From the NCBI RefSeq assembly GCF_021134715.1, contig NC_060017.1, forward strand, positions 6,200,001-6,264,000: a DNA stretch of 64,000 nt. Direction: 5' to 3'. Made by a program: the position numbers and the translations under genes. Below are positions 41,962 through 53,664 of the stretch, in pieces (positions within the stretch are counted from its first letter, which is position 1; each line of letters begins with the position of its first letter). Source of the stretch: Daphnia pulex. Taxonomy: Eukaryota; Arthropoda; Branchiopoda; Diplostraca; Daphniidae. A model generated the notes under the pieces. That model was not told the origin of the DNA, ran no database searches, and worked only from the letters and a program-made list of their open reading frames with translations.

Positions 41962-43488
41962 AACTCCAAAATTAATTTGATGTTCTCATTCCCCTCACAA
42001 AAAATGTGCCAATATCTTGCAGCTTATCTCCCACCTTTTCACATCACGTTTCTTCTTGTTTTCTGTGCTTTTTAGTGACATGTTATATTTTTTCAACAAA
42101 GTCCGTGTTTTTGTGCAATGCAAGTGCCTTATTTAGTTTAAGGACTGATGACAATATAGCATTTGGATACAAGTCAAAGATATCTTTGGTGAATCGTGAT
42201 TCGTGGCTTTTTCTTCAAAGATTTAATTATGGAAATTCGAGATTTGTATTTCAGGGAATCCATTTTGATTTGATTCGTGACGTAATAACCATTTTTGCCA
42301 CCCGTATAATCATGATGGCGCATTATTCCTGTGAAAGCGTCATCAGCGAAAGCCATCCAACCGCAATGAGAACACCATCCTATGATCCGTTGGAAGAGGA
42401 TGACGTTTCTTGGAACCACTCTCTTAGTTCCCTTGTGCCGTTGTTTAATGCGTATATTCCTATTCGATTCGTGTCGGGATTTTCTCCACTGGTTTTCCAA
42501 TGGATTTCCCCTTGTCGTACATGCACGTCGTGAACCAAAAGGGAATGGTGATGCTAGGGAACTATTTATGGGTACCTGTCGCTTTTTGGAACTAGTCAAC
42601 CGAGTTACTTGAGGAAGATTCGTGCATGTGCGATCGGAAATCTCTATGCAGATATACGAGATGGACAGACTTAATGTACATAGAATGTATGTTTACGAAA
42701 TTTTGTGAATTTGAATGAACTGTCATCTCGGAGTCGGAGAGTCTATCGACCAAAAAAAAAATCAATGATGACCTCCATTTCTTTGCAGGACGAAGTTTGC
42801 AATATAACGCCTGTAGCTTTGGATGAACATAGCTGTCAGCACAGGGAAGAACCGCAAGTTTGGCGTAAAGATTGACTTCTCGTTATTTTTAAAAACCCTT
42901 ACCGCCCACCAGCTTTGGAAGACTCACCCCATCCTTTGTATTGCAAAATAAGACAAGATTGTGCTGAATCGATAAATAGTTATGCCTGTAAAGTTGGGGT
43001 ACTCTTGAAACACGAATGAAACCTTTCCAAAACTAAAAACAAAACTTTATTTAAAAACTAAAGTATACTTTATACGAGACTTTTCACTTTTGGCAAAAGA
43101 AACCGTATTTGCGGGTGGTCTTCAGAATTAAACAAATATGATGTCTTTTGGTTGGCAAGCGAAGTATATTTTGAAGTTACCCTTAGTTGCGATACTTATT
43201 TTTAGTTCACACACAAAAATGATTTATTCGATTTCGTAAAATATATATACGTGCATAAACAAATTAACAAATTATCGTACAAATCTAAATATTTTAAAAC
43301 ATTTGTTTGGAACACAATTTGTAGATGGCGCTTTTTTTTGCGTACACAGAATAGCAGACGAAGCGATAGACGGTAGCACCTTGTGGAAAAAGAACACGTT
43401 TTGAAATTCAAGTGGAAATTAAGAACAAACTTTCTTGTTACCTCAACGACCAGTCGCTTTGGTAAATTGGAGTGCCTGTAAATTTTAT
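41962..43488. other. ASPH 3'UTR and spacer before DTWD1
   Basis: The first 800 bases or so are likely ASPH 3'UTR, followed by AT-rich spacer. The open frames here (for example 42006-42533) show no domain and look incidental. No RNA gene recognised. Confidence 0.45.
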
Positions 43489-45246
43489 ATGACCTCTGAA
43501 ATGGTAATAACATTCAGCAATGATTCAAATAAAATTTGATGTAATTCTTATTTGGAAACAGGATGAGACATCAAGTGAGCAAATGACACCAGTCGAGAGA
43601 GACACGAACGAAAGATTGGAAGTAGCAGAGATTTACAGAAACAAGCACAAAGGACGCAAATTTAAGAATCCTCGTACTGCTCATCGCAGTATTTTCTCCA
43701 CTTGCATGGCGAGATGTGAAAATCAGCAACCGTTTTCTGGTCTTAAAACATCCAACACCACATTCCTTGATGAAATAGATAGAAGAGGGAACTGTGAGAA
43801 TTGTGGGAGGTCAAGGAAATTCTTTTGTTACACATGTCATATACCTCTACCAGCAATTAAAGAGTTAGTTCCTTATATTCCAGTAAGTTTTTGAAAGATA
43901 TTTCTAATACCACTGTTTCACAACTTGATTACCAACCTTTCGATTCATAGAGCCTCCCATGCCGTATAGATGTTATCAAACATCCAAATGAACATGACGG
44001 AAAAAGTACATCTATTCACGCTGCTGTAGTGGCCCCAGAAATGGTGAAAATTTTCACTTTCCCTAACTTCCCAGACTATAGTATTGAAGATGGGGTAAGT
44101 CACCATAATTTTTTCAACAAATAGTTCATAGTTAGTATATTTGGGAGTGTTTATCCAAAATCCAATATTTGGAATAGCTGTCTATTTATTCCAACTAGTT
44201 CTCTAATGAACTGTTTAATATTGGAAACATTTCAAAAATGTTGGAAAAAATCTGTAGACAGAGTAAAGGAATTTTTCCATTCAAAATTAGCTTGCAAAGG
44301 AGCTTTTAATAAGTCTAATAGGAGTAATGACCCTCCACATTCCTTTCATGTATACAAGGTGGTTCTAGTTTATCCCTGCGACGGAGCGGTTCCTATGACA
44401 ACGATGACGACTAGCCGGGCGGCTGAGATCCAAAAAATGGTCTTTATCGATTCAACATGGGCTCAAGCCAAGCAGATTTACAAGGATTCACGTTTAAAAG
44501 GTAAAGTTGAATTCATTTCTACCGTGGCAGCAATACAACAAAATGCTGAAAACATTGAAGGGAAAGGTTTGCCAAAAAGCAAAAGAAAGTAAAATGAAGA
44601 ATAAAACAGCAACATGGCCAGGCAGCCGCGTGGTATTGTCCACGCGTTCTAGAACATAATAATAGAGCGTGACAGGACGCTGCCGACCGCGAAACAAATT
44701 TCACCTTCACATCCCGAATGACAGCAGCGGGGAAATGACTCAAAGTAAAAAGAAACAAAAATCGAAGTTTAATCAATTTAATCATCATAAATTGTCTGCA
44801 ACCTCGTAAATTTTTGCCAATTTTATTTAATGGGATCTTAGGCGGGAAATCGACAAGGTGTAGAAACGATTATTTTTGTCGTCGCCGTGTGTCTTTTTTC
44901 CCACCTGAGATAACAGATGTGTCTCAGAGACTAGTGAATACTTCACGATAATAAAAAGTTCTCTTTTCTTATTTTATTTTTATTTGTTTACGCAGCGCTT
45001 CCATGTGTCGTTTTACGGACGCGGAAGTCTCTTTTCTGGCGGTATCAACTGGGCAAACCAGACAGTTACTTGGCCACAATCGAAGCTATCTACGACGCTG
45101 TTGTTAGTCTGGACGAGCGCCGGCGTGGACCGGATTCTGATGGAGCGAGCAGTTACGATGGGAGCTACGATAATTTGCTCTTCTTTTTCCGCTATTTTTA
45201 TGAGAAAATGGAAGATTTGTACTTTCACAAATCACCAGCTGTCTGA
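43489..45246 (+). CDS. DTWD1: DTWD1, tRNA-uridine aminocarboxypropyltransferase
   Basis: DTW-domain enzyme that transfers the aminocarboxypropyl group of SAM to uridine in the tRNA D-loop (acp3U20 in human). Exons: 43489-43503, 43562-43882, 43951-44094, 44359-44500, 44996-45246; 290 aa. A zinc-ribbon-like start has NCENCGRSRKFFCYTCHIPLP. Next are LPCRIDVIKHPNEHDGKST and SIHAAVVAPEMVKIFTFPN, matching the human IDIIKHPNETDGKST stretch. The signature is FIDSTWAQAKQI, with Ser in place of the first Thr as in human IFIDSTWNQ. After a 495-bp intron, exon 5 restores LRTRKSLFWRYQLGKPDSYL and ATIEAIYDAV, then YDNLLFFFRYFYEKM. Reading through the intron gives a plausible but wrong short C-terminus; the family alignment supports the distal exon. 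Confidence 0.93.
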
Positions 45247-45470
45247 CATGTGGAATCTATATCGGTTGTGAACCAGGACATTATCGATCCATTACATGGT
45301 CCGAATTCAAAGTCTGTCTGTCTGTGATTAAAATGGTGTACCATTCACGTCTTCATCAGTCGAAAGTATTTCTGATAAGGCATGGGTTTCGTACTCTGGC
45401 ATTTGAGTCAAAAATGGACAACCACTCGCAATCTATTACTCGTTTCTAGGCTTCCATTCTATATTTTTAG

Positions 45471-45910
45471 TTTACCCGGCTGATTGTGGGCGATTCATTG
45501 CAGCGCGTGTTGACGACGTGCGGGTCTCGTGGGCGAATGAAACTATCGAAAAGAACAGCCAATCCCTGGTCCAGGAGGATAAATCTCTTTAAGCTGATGC
45601 AATATGCTCTACAAATTTTCTGCTCGGCAACATCAGACGAGGAAGGAGCGAGCACGATCGCACTTTGATCCGAGGCCCCCCTGCTGTGCATGCAACACAC
45701 ATCCGAGAGCAATGTCTAAGAGAGATCTACTTAGACCACGAACCATCTGATCAGCAGGTAAATAGTTTTAGTTTTCTCTTTCCCCCTTATTTACATAGTA
45801 CAAGGAGTGGATGATAAAGCGAAAATGTTAGTCTTTGCCAGGCAAAACTCATTGAGGCACTCGGAGTATTTCAAAGGGATGTCCAACGATGGTTCAACCG
45901 TGTCCCTTAA
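45471..45910 (+). pseudogene. unidentified two-exon coding-like remnant with an in-frame stop
   Basis: Exon-like block 45471-45757 follows a good acceptor (TATTTTTAG) and ends at CAGCAG|GTAAAT. In one frame it reads VDDVRVSWANETIEKNSQS, a TAA at 45590-45592, then ADAICSTNFLLGNIRRGR and REQCLREIYLDHEPSDQQ in the same frame. After an 84-bp gap an acceptor at 45841 gives a phase-matched exon (45842-45910) reading AKLIEALGVFQRDVQRWF, NRVP and stop. The amphipathic, charged composition and consistent phase look like a real protein, but I do not recognise it. No start exon was found between DTWD1 and here. It may be a decayed gene, a terminal part of an unusual one, or a stop recoded or spliced around. 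Confidence 0.35.
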
Positions 45911-46155
45911 CTAGTGGATTATAGGAGTGAGGCAAACGGGACAACTTCTTTTACTGCCTTTATTCTCGTTCCACTACTCATCCCGAGTAAAACAAGTTTT
46001 CTCCGCCCATCTTTTATTTGGTTTGTACTTCACTCTCTCCCCCGCCCTCTCCTCCTCTTGTGTCCTGGGGTGTTGTCGTAAAGGTCGCTGTTCGTCGACG
46101 ACGACGACGTCGCAATGGCGGCAGAGTCTAGCGATGACGTTGTTGAGGGGGGGGG

Positions 46156-46163
46156 TATATAAA
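46156..46163 (+). promoter_or_regulatory. TATA box, distal promoter of the DH44-like locus
   Basis: TATATAAA follows a G-run and sits about 30 bp before a likely start site (46186-46205). A TGACGT half-CRE is at 46135-46140. Confidence 0.6.
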
Positions 46164-46185
46164 CCGCCGTCCGGTTACACATCTC

Positions 46186-46366
46186 GTCACAAAATCCAGA
46201 TCTCAGAGTGCTTACTTACCAGCTCTTTTATCCCCTCTTATAAAACATCACAGGGTATTTATTTGTCGTCCCATCTACACGCCCAGCCTCTTCTGTCTCC
46301 TGGTTGTTTAAAAATCCACTCAGCACATCCCCTTCTACACCAATTGATCTTCAAGTTTCGTTGTAG
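46186..46366 (+). other. probable distal 5'UTR exon (1a) of the DH44-like gene
   Basis: Between the TATA box and a strong donor (TTGTAG|GTAAGTTC at 46361). No long ATG-led frame. The next plus-strand gene is DH44-like, so splicing to the acceptor at 51005-51007 is the simplest reading, but it could belong to an unseen gene. The start site is estimated. Confidence 0.45.
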
Positions 46367-49300
46367 GTAAGTTCTGATTTCTTTTTCCATTATTGAATTG
46401 ATTTAAGTATTAAGTTATGTACAGATCTAAATTTCATCAATGTAATTAGATCACGTTGGTTAGTTAGTGGGTCTTTTTCTAAGAATTTATTGTTAATGAA
46501 ATGAAATAGGCCTATCCGCCGGGGATTAAATGAGATTTCAGATAGATTGGATGGTAATTCCGAAAGTACGCACCGATAAATAAATAATTTGCTACGGTTG
46601 GTTAGATCAGACAAAGCGTAGTCTGATTGGAAACCAAATTATTCGGTCCAAGGAACAGTATTAAATGTGCGGAATCAATGCGATTAGAATAGTTTGGGCA
46701 TCGTACTTTCCCGCTGCTGTAGAGGATTGTGTCATCAAGTACGATCTAATGATCAAACAGGATCCTCAGGCATGAAGTTTGACGTTTTCTTATTATGTAC
46801 CCGTCTCATATACATAACTTGTCGTTTGAGTTCCATTTTGAGTTTGACTGGACGTGTCACAAGAGCCAGTGGCGTAAACGTAGCGCTGCAGGACTCGACC
46901 GAAAAGTTGATCCGCCGCATCCATATGTTACCGTGTCCCATCTCATCTTTCAGCTCCATCATTATAAAGGCAGATCCGACCTCGTTATCGTTATGACTCC
47001 TAATAGGATTCATCCCTCATTTCTCTTTGTCATTGTGTTTTGCGTGCCTGTTTCTCTTCAAATTGACCTTGTGACGTCACCCGTTGTAAGTAATGGTTTT
47101 ATTTTTGACAAAAATGCTTTTTTGAATGTCAAATTGATAAACAAAGAGGTAACCGTTCCAACTGGCTGCAAGGACAGATAGCAACCGTATTAAACTTGCC
47201 TTAGGCCCTTTTTTCAATTTGATTATGTGTACCGAGTGACTACGCCGTTGTTCAAATATTAATTCCTCTCTTGTTTGCATCTGATCCCAGCAAACATGAT
47301 CCGATCCATCCCGCTCCCGAGTTACTAAAACCAATTTTTCTAAAAGCTCGCGCTCCTTTACTATTCATCCCTTCTGACTTTTACAAGTATAAATAACATC
47401 CCGTGGGTGGAAAGTCTCGAATTCACGTCATATTTTCATCCTCCATTTTTCTTGGTTCCATCACTTCCCAGTGCGGTCCCGAAATCACATCTGTTTCAGC
47501 CCAATAGGACGTAAGCGTAGGGCTATTTTCACCACTAAATAATGCAACGCGGGTTGCACCTACTCTCACGCGGTTTACATCTCGTGCTAGACATGTCATT
47601 CTTCCCCCAAATGAATCAGTTGTTATTTATTATCGAAGACAAATTTCGTTGTCGGTGTTGATGTAAAGAAATGAGCCCCACACCACTGTGTTAAGTAATG
47701 CATCCGGACGTATCGGGCGCTGGCTGGGCTCCGCTTTCCGCCATCGGCTTACATTACCGCACTACTTTCTCTTTCTTAATCGCCCCCTCCTTCTCGATGT
47801 ATTTGTTTGTATTAGTGTGCCAAGACACGATATATATACACACACAGATACATTCGTTTGGGAGATAGGAGAATGTACTACTACACTACTACTATCTCTT
47901 TTCTGCAGAGAAAAGCAAAATACAGAAATTGATTGAGAGACGAGAACTATGTCGCTGACGAAAGACGGAGGAAATGTGTACGCATATGCAAAGCGTGTTC
48001 GACATGTCCATGACCCTGCGACCTGGGTGATTAGGATCCACTCAAAGCGGTCAGTGCACCTCCCATCGATAGCTATTTCATCTTCAATGGAAGGAGGAAT
48101 AAAAAAAAATAGAAACCACCGCTTTTTTTGTCGCCTCCATTTGTTTAACCTCCAGCATTTGCTTATAAGTATCGACCAACTGTGAGGTTATCATTTACCA
48201 AGGATCGTCAATCCCCCTCTCACACACACATGTCTCAGTAATGGAAGAAAGAGCCAAGTCATACATAAAATTGATAAACGAAAAGCAGCTTAACGTGTGT
48301 CTGCTTTATCGACAATAATGGACTAGACGGGATATGTCAGGGCTAAACCATCGAGTAGATAGAGTCGGTGATGAGTAGTATTGATTGCTTATTTTTTTGT
48401 GTTATCCCCTATAATTTATTATCTCTCTGTCTTCGCCCACTCGACTGATATCGGAACAATCGTATATTATTTAATGGTGGCTAAAACGAGGTGTTACGGT
48501 TTGTCTCGTTGTTACGCTTTGACTTTGTAAATAATTGATGATGCAACGGAAACCATTGAAAGTTTTTATTATGACAGCATAGCCTCAATCGATTTTGAGG
48601 TCAACGGAATTTCAAGGCCTTCTGTGTCTGTATATAAGCTTGTATATGTGTATATACATACATGGGGCGTCTGGTGCGCTGAAGAGTCGCTTTTTTTTTC
48701 TCCCCTTATCGGCTTTTATTTTGTTTACATTTTTACGTTCATCGCGATATTTAGACGTTACTGCAGAACGCGTCAAAGACTCCCAGTCGCTTTCCGTGAT
48801 TCCGCCCACCCGATTCTCGGTATGAAACAAATTTTGATTGCTCAATATTTCTGGTACTACTCGAAAAAGGGAAGCGTAGTAAAGTAGCTCGTAGTAGTAG
48901 TAGTTTCCTCCTTCTTATTTGTTTTTATATCTCGTCGTGCGTGCGTGTTTCTTGTTATTGGTTTTTTTGAAGTTTCGACATTTGCTAGGGATTGTTGTAG
49001 ACAGGAGCGCTACCACTAATTAATTGGTTACCCAACAAACTAATTGAAATGTTGCTCCATGCATCGAACAGCGCTTTGGACTATTTTTACACGCAAATGA
49101 CGTAAACTTTGGTGTTCGTCGAAAGTAAAGCTGTTGGAGGGGGGACAGCTTAGAAATCCTGACAATCGTTTTCTCGCTAAAAGTAAATGTCTGTAGTTCT
49201 AGGTGGTTGCTTTTAGCGATTTCGTTAAAAAAGTAACTGTAGTAATTATCAAGGATTTACTGTGTCACTGGCAGTCTCTTGAGAGAAATGAGGAAAAAAC

Positions 49301-49397
49301 AAGGCAGCAGGAGAGAGAAACAAACAAAATGGGCGGGTGGTGGTGGTAGTGGGTTGTCGGTTGCGGCGGCTTCAATGATCAATCGAGAGCGCGCGAA
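46367..49397. other. 3-kb regulatory or intronic stretch
   Basis: No coding gene supported. It contains a perfect CRE palindrome at 47072-47079, a TGACGTAA at 49098-49105, a short GTAGTAGTAG run near 48890, and C/T-rich stretches. If exon 1a is right this is intron for that isoform and upstream sequence for the proximal promoter. Confidence 0.4.
47072..47079. promoter_or_regulatory. consensus CRE palindrome
   Basis: TGACGTCA, the full cAMP response element bound by CREB/ATF factors. Its position between two promoters of a CRF-like hormone gene makes function plausible but unproven. Confidence 0.5.
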
Positions 49398-49404
49398 TAT
49401 AAAA
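49398..49404 (+). promoter_or_regulatory. TATA box, proximal promoter of the DH44-like gene
   Basis: TATAAAA in a GC-rich setting, with an arthropod initiator-like CCAGTTG at 49431-49437, about 33 bp downstream, the canonical distance. Confidence 0.7.
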
Positions 49405-49431
49405 AGAGCGGCGGACTCGTCTCTCGGCTGC

Positions 49432-49834
49432 CAGTTGTTCGCGGACTCTTCCCGCTAGTGCGTTTCTAAGCCGTTTTCTTTTTCCCTCTCTTTTCTTTCC
49501 GGATTGAACTTGTTTTTCGAAGAGAGAAAAAAAAGAAGCGACTTTTGCTTCGGAACGGATTGGCGGGGGTTCCTTTTTCCTTAAAGTCTTCTTCTTCTTC
49601 CTTTCATAACACTTCATCGCACACCGGCGATTGCGTGTCTCTTGTGTGACCTATTGTTCGTTCTGCGCTTCTTTGATGCTCTCTGTGACGTAAAACGCGC
49701 ACGTTCTCGTTAAACCGATACTCTTAAATTCTTAAATTAAAGTGCTATTGTGCTAAGTGTCCTCGATCGTCGATTGTCTGTTGACTTCGTCTCTTTATTC
49801 AAGCAATTGTCGTCATACTACGGGTAACAAACAG
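49432..49834 (+). other. probable proximal 5'UTR exon (1b) of the DH44-like gene
   Basis: Begins at the initiator-like site and ends at ACAG|GTAAAA. It carries a TGACGTAA at 49686-49693 and is C/T-rich. The intron to the coding exon acceptor at 51007 would be about 1.2 kb. Confidence 0.55.
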
Positions 49835-50189
49835 GTAAAAAGCCATTACGATTCGTTTGGCACCTTCGGCTTGATCTATTTTCGTAATGTCTGTTACTTA
49901 ATGGGGGCAAAAGAATCGACGAGTGCAATCACGTGATCTGATTAGCGTAATAGGAAATGTTGTTGCGGAACTGCGCGGCTAATAGGCTAACGGGAAAACT
50001 GTTGTACTATCAGTTAGGGCAAGCCGTTCAAGTGCAGAAGTTTCTTTTGCGTCTGATTGTTCAATCCAATTTTTCAAGTTTACCGTTAAGTTCAACTTAA
50101 ACACAATTCAATATCCTTATTTCCGTTTAGGGAGATAGCCTTACGTGCGCCAGGCATAGGCTAATGTAATCTTTCGAAATAATTGCGAG

Positions 50190-50215
50190 GACGTCACGAG
50201 CGGTCGCGACGTCAT
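50190..50215. promoter_or_regulatory. pair of CRE-like sites in the DH44-like intron
   Basis: GACGTCAC (50190-50197) and GACGTCAT (50208-50215) each match seven of eight bases of the CRE palindrome and are 18 bp apart, close to two helical turns. Confidence 0.45.
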
Positions 50216-51039
50216 TGATGGTGCGATTTCAAGTCGGCGAATGCGATACGACCACCGCTGGTCTATCAGAAACCTCTTCAACCTTCTTATCCCGAGAAAA
50301 AAAAAAAAAAAAACCTCATCGTCGGCCATTTTTAGATTGGTGTGGCGTGAGTGAGCGTATGTTTATGTCGGGCAGCCGTCTAGAGCAGAAATGTCGATCT
50401 AATCAAAACAACAACAAAACTTCCGTAGGCAGACATACGAGTTGGCATCAAATGCCAACATCTGATTTTTATTTTTTACTTGTGATATCTTTTGGCCATT
50501 TCCGTCATTCCGTGGATCAACCATCAAACAATGGCCAGCTTTTGGCCCAGACCGCGATACCAAGGTTGATATATTACCAACGGCGGTCGTTTACTATTGT
50601 TAGTTCGCGTCTGGGCATAATCAATGATTCGCTAGACTTGGTGGAATTGATAGTTATTTCGGGAACGCGAAGATTCGGCACGAGCTCGTTGAAATTCCAT
50701 TTTTATTCATCCCAGCGCTATTTTGAGATGAGAGAAAAGAAATCGTAATAAATCTTCATTCAAAGTCGACATGTTAGACATTTCGTAGTCTGTGTCATTT
50801 CCGTTCTGGTTAGGTTCGCGATTCATGTGCCTTGCAAGTTTTTAATATGAGACGATCGAATCAGAAAAAAGAAGAAAGAAAGAAAATGAAGTAGTTAGTT
50901 TTTTGCTGATACAATCAAGGCCGGAGTTGGCATCTGTGTAACCGGATGAGACAAATGATGTTTATTTGTATTTTCATTTTTGTTTTATCCAATTTTTTTT
51001 TTCGTAGATTTTTTATCAACAACGGCGCGTCTATTATCA

Positions 51040-51899
51040 ATGCGGTGGCACGTGGCCACACTCGCCGCCGTCTGGCTTATTATTATGGGTTGGTGCGGTA
51101 GCGCAGTGATGGGGCAGCCCATCGCCGGATCGATGGATCAGCCGCATCCGCCACATCATCCTCCAGCCGGACAGACCATTCCTGAAATGTGGGCTCTGAT
51201 GGATCCCGCGGACGGGCCCCCCGACACAATTCGAGATGGCGATGATTTAAATGGTGACCTTTATTATTTCCCTGCCGTTCCAATCATGAAGAGACAACAA
51301 AGTTTAGACGACGATTCCGGCTGGATATCCCAGGTAAATTGATTTTTCTTTTTCCCTTTTTTTCTTTTTTCAATTTTATTCTTTTTCTTGTTCATGATCC
51401 GTATTTAAGTTTGTAGTTAATTCCATTGCCCGCATTGATTTTTAGCATGTAAAAATACCCGAGAATGTTTGTGATTGATGTTTGATGTTGAACCCCTTAT
51501 TCGATAAATTAAAAGGATCGTTCGAAACGCCAGAGCCAATCACACAGCGGCTCGTCCGGAAATCATCACTCGCAGTTATCCATCATTAGTCCGATTGAAG
51601 CTTTACGCAGTCGGCTCCGATTGGAGATGCTTCGCCGTCAATATGGCAACCAAATCAAACAGAACCAGGACAAGCTCGAAAGGGTCGGCAAACGCCGTAA
51701 GAGGAGCAACCAATCTTCTCCTATCGCCGTTGATGGGTAAGATATCTACGTTATACCTCTTGACATTTGTTGGAGAGGCCACCATTTTAATTTGAGAGGT
51801 TAGAGCCTATCATAATTCAATTTTTGCATGTTTGGCAGATCGGATGAGAAACGGATGAGCCAGCCGTCGGTAGCACCAGCAGCGATCAAAGCACCATAA
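51040..51899 (+). CDS. Dh44: CRF-like diuretic hormone (DH44) precursor
   Basis: Prepro-neuropeptide of 191 aa; the mature peptide should act on a class B GPCR to raise cAMP and drive fluid secretion. Coding exons: 51040-51333, 51516-51736, 51839-51899, with the non-coding 5' part of the first beginning at 51008. A signal peptide (HVATLAAVWLIIMGW, cleavage near AVMG-QP) leads a spacer. A dibasic SKR site precedes the hormone, which begins QSQSHSGSSGNHHS and carries the family core LSIISPIEALRSRLRLEML followed by QIKQNQDKLERVG and KRRKR. The Gly before Lys-Arg is an amidation signal, giving a 52-residue amide; N-terminal Gln may cyclise. LSI-P-(V/E)LR-R shows the CRF/DH44 signature. The peptide is longer at its N-terminus than insect DH44 (about 44-46 aa). 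Confidence 0.92.
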
Positions 51900-53664
51900 C
51901 ATCTCTTGACCGGAACGGGCCAAGAGCTAACACAAACACACACCACGAGGTCAGTTTAGAATTCGATTAGATGTTAAAGAGAGAAAAACTTTTATTTTAT
52001 AGCGGAAAGAAAATGAAAAAAAGAAATAAAATTTTCCAATTGGCAAAGTTTGAGCTGGAGATTAAATTTCCGTTTCCGTTTTTTTTCTTTCTTTATTGAT
52101 TTCAGATTTAGTACCTAGGAGACACACGGCAAGACTGGTAACCACTACAAAGAAACAGAGGGAACGCGACAAAACATTTATACATACAAGGATCAAGGAA
52201 TGAGGTTTTAATTGACGAGGATGATCTTATATTTCTCCCAAAATCCCTTTACTTTCCCCAGACCCTTGATATTTGTTCTTGTTTTTAATTATAATATTGC
52301 ACTGTGCCCCCTCTCCGGAAACAACGTCTTAAAATTGACACACAGCCCTCCCTTATTCTCCCATTATATATATATTGTAACGACACATTTAATTGAATAT
52401 GCGCGCCCACTCTCCTTGTGAAGAGAGATTTGAAAAGACGACAAAAAAAAACAAGAAATCCACCGACAGATTTATTACTTATATAATATTGTAAGCCTCC
52501 GTCATTGTTGCTAACATAAAAAAAAAATACGATATATGTTATCCCTCTTTGTGCTGAATCAGTATTTCACCCACACCGTAATTAAATGCTTTTCCTTTCG
52601 GTGTCTCTTTATCCTACGATAGTACATGTTTAAAATTCACAATCGATATTTATTTTTGGATTGTTATGGTTTGCTTTTTATTGATTAAAAGCGAAACAAA
52701 AGAAAAGAAGAGATGAACGGGATTCGTCTTCGTACTACGACGATACGCGCAACGAGAATTTTGCACTTTCAATCCCGCTATAAAGTCATATAAATTGGTG
52801 TGATAACGAATGAAATTTTATTCAAACCCACGAACTTCTTCTCTCTCAAGTAGTTGGAGATTCTAGCTGTATCCCGGGATAAGCAAATTTTTGTGTTGCC
52901 CTTTAGAACCTGGTCAGCGGTCACATTTCGTCTGATGCTCCGTTTATTCTCTTTCTTCCGTTTGAATTCGCAATAGCCTGAAACCTTTTACCCACCGTTT
53001 ATGGCTTCTATGGCAGCGTATTATTGTAAAAGTTTTTATTTATTTTTTCAAACTCTATGAAGAATTCCGAGAACGCCAATCGAGATCGATAAAAGTGATA
53101 GCTTGGGAATAGATTGGGATTTCAACGACCACATCAAAAATGGTTTTTAAAGTAGGATACATTTAAAGGAAATCAACACTATTTTTCTATTTAAAACAAA
53201 AACAGTTTAGTCAAGTAGAACTTGCCGCGCAGCAAGGGATCTGGTTATAATTCGTCACTATAATATACATGCCGAAGGCCAAGCCTGACTGAGTTGACTG
53301 AGTGGACTGAGATATTTTATAGTTTCAACTTCTGCCGCTACGTGGTCAGGCGAGTTCACTGGCCTTTTTTGTAGCCTTCTTGTTAGAAGTTGAATAACAC
53401 CTTCAGTAAATCAGCAGTTCGGTAAAGTTCATCGTGAAGAAATCAAAAAAACAATCGTAAGGTACGGTACGTGAAATTTAACGTTTATTATTTAAAAGTA
53501 GATGCTTTCACATATTTACTTCCATTCGACACGCAATCAAAAAAATTTAAAAAAAAAGAAATCACATTCAATTTCTTGTCAAAATCTTTAAAATTTTAAC
53601 ACGTTCGACACCATGCACTTCAGATTCTATCGTATTTCTTATTTCATTGCAGAAAAGGGCTGGA
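51900..53664. other. DH44-like 3'UTR and spacer
   Basis: The first part is 3'UTR, possibly with an intron (donor near 51949, acceptor near 52105). AATAAA occurs at 52026. From about 53340 the sequence is upstream or 5'UTR of the COX14-like/MCEE transcription unit, with an acceptor (TTGCAG) at 53652. A TGACTGAG motif is repeated three times near 53287-53312. Confidence 0.45.

Noticed and set aside
42006-42599. Overlapping 175-codon (+) and 141-codon (-) frames after ASPH
   Set aside because: Located in the probable ASPH 3'UTR, mutually antisense, no domain, no splice structure.
45590-45592. TAA in the unidentified frame as a selenocysteine codon
   Set aside because: Selenocysteine uses TGA, not TAA, and no selenoprotein family is recognised.
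46753-47181. Overlapping frames on both strands at 46.7-47.2 kb as a gene
   Set aside because: No homology, splice logic or codon bias; they lie in the presumed first intron of the DH44-like gene.
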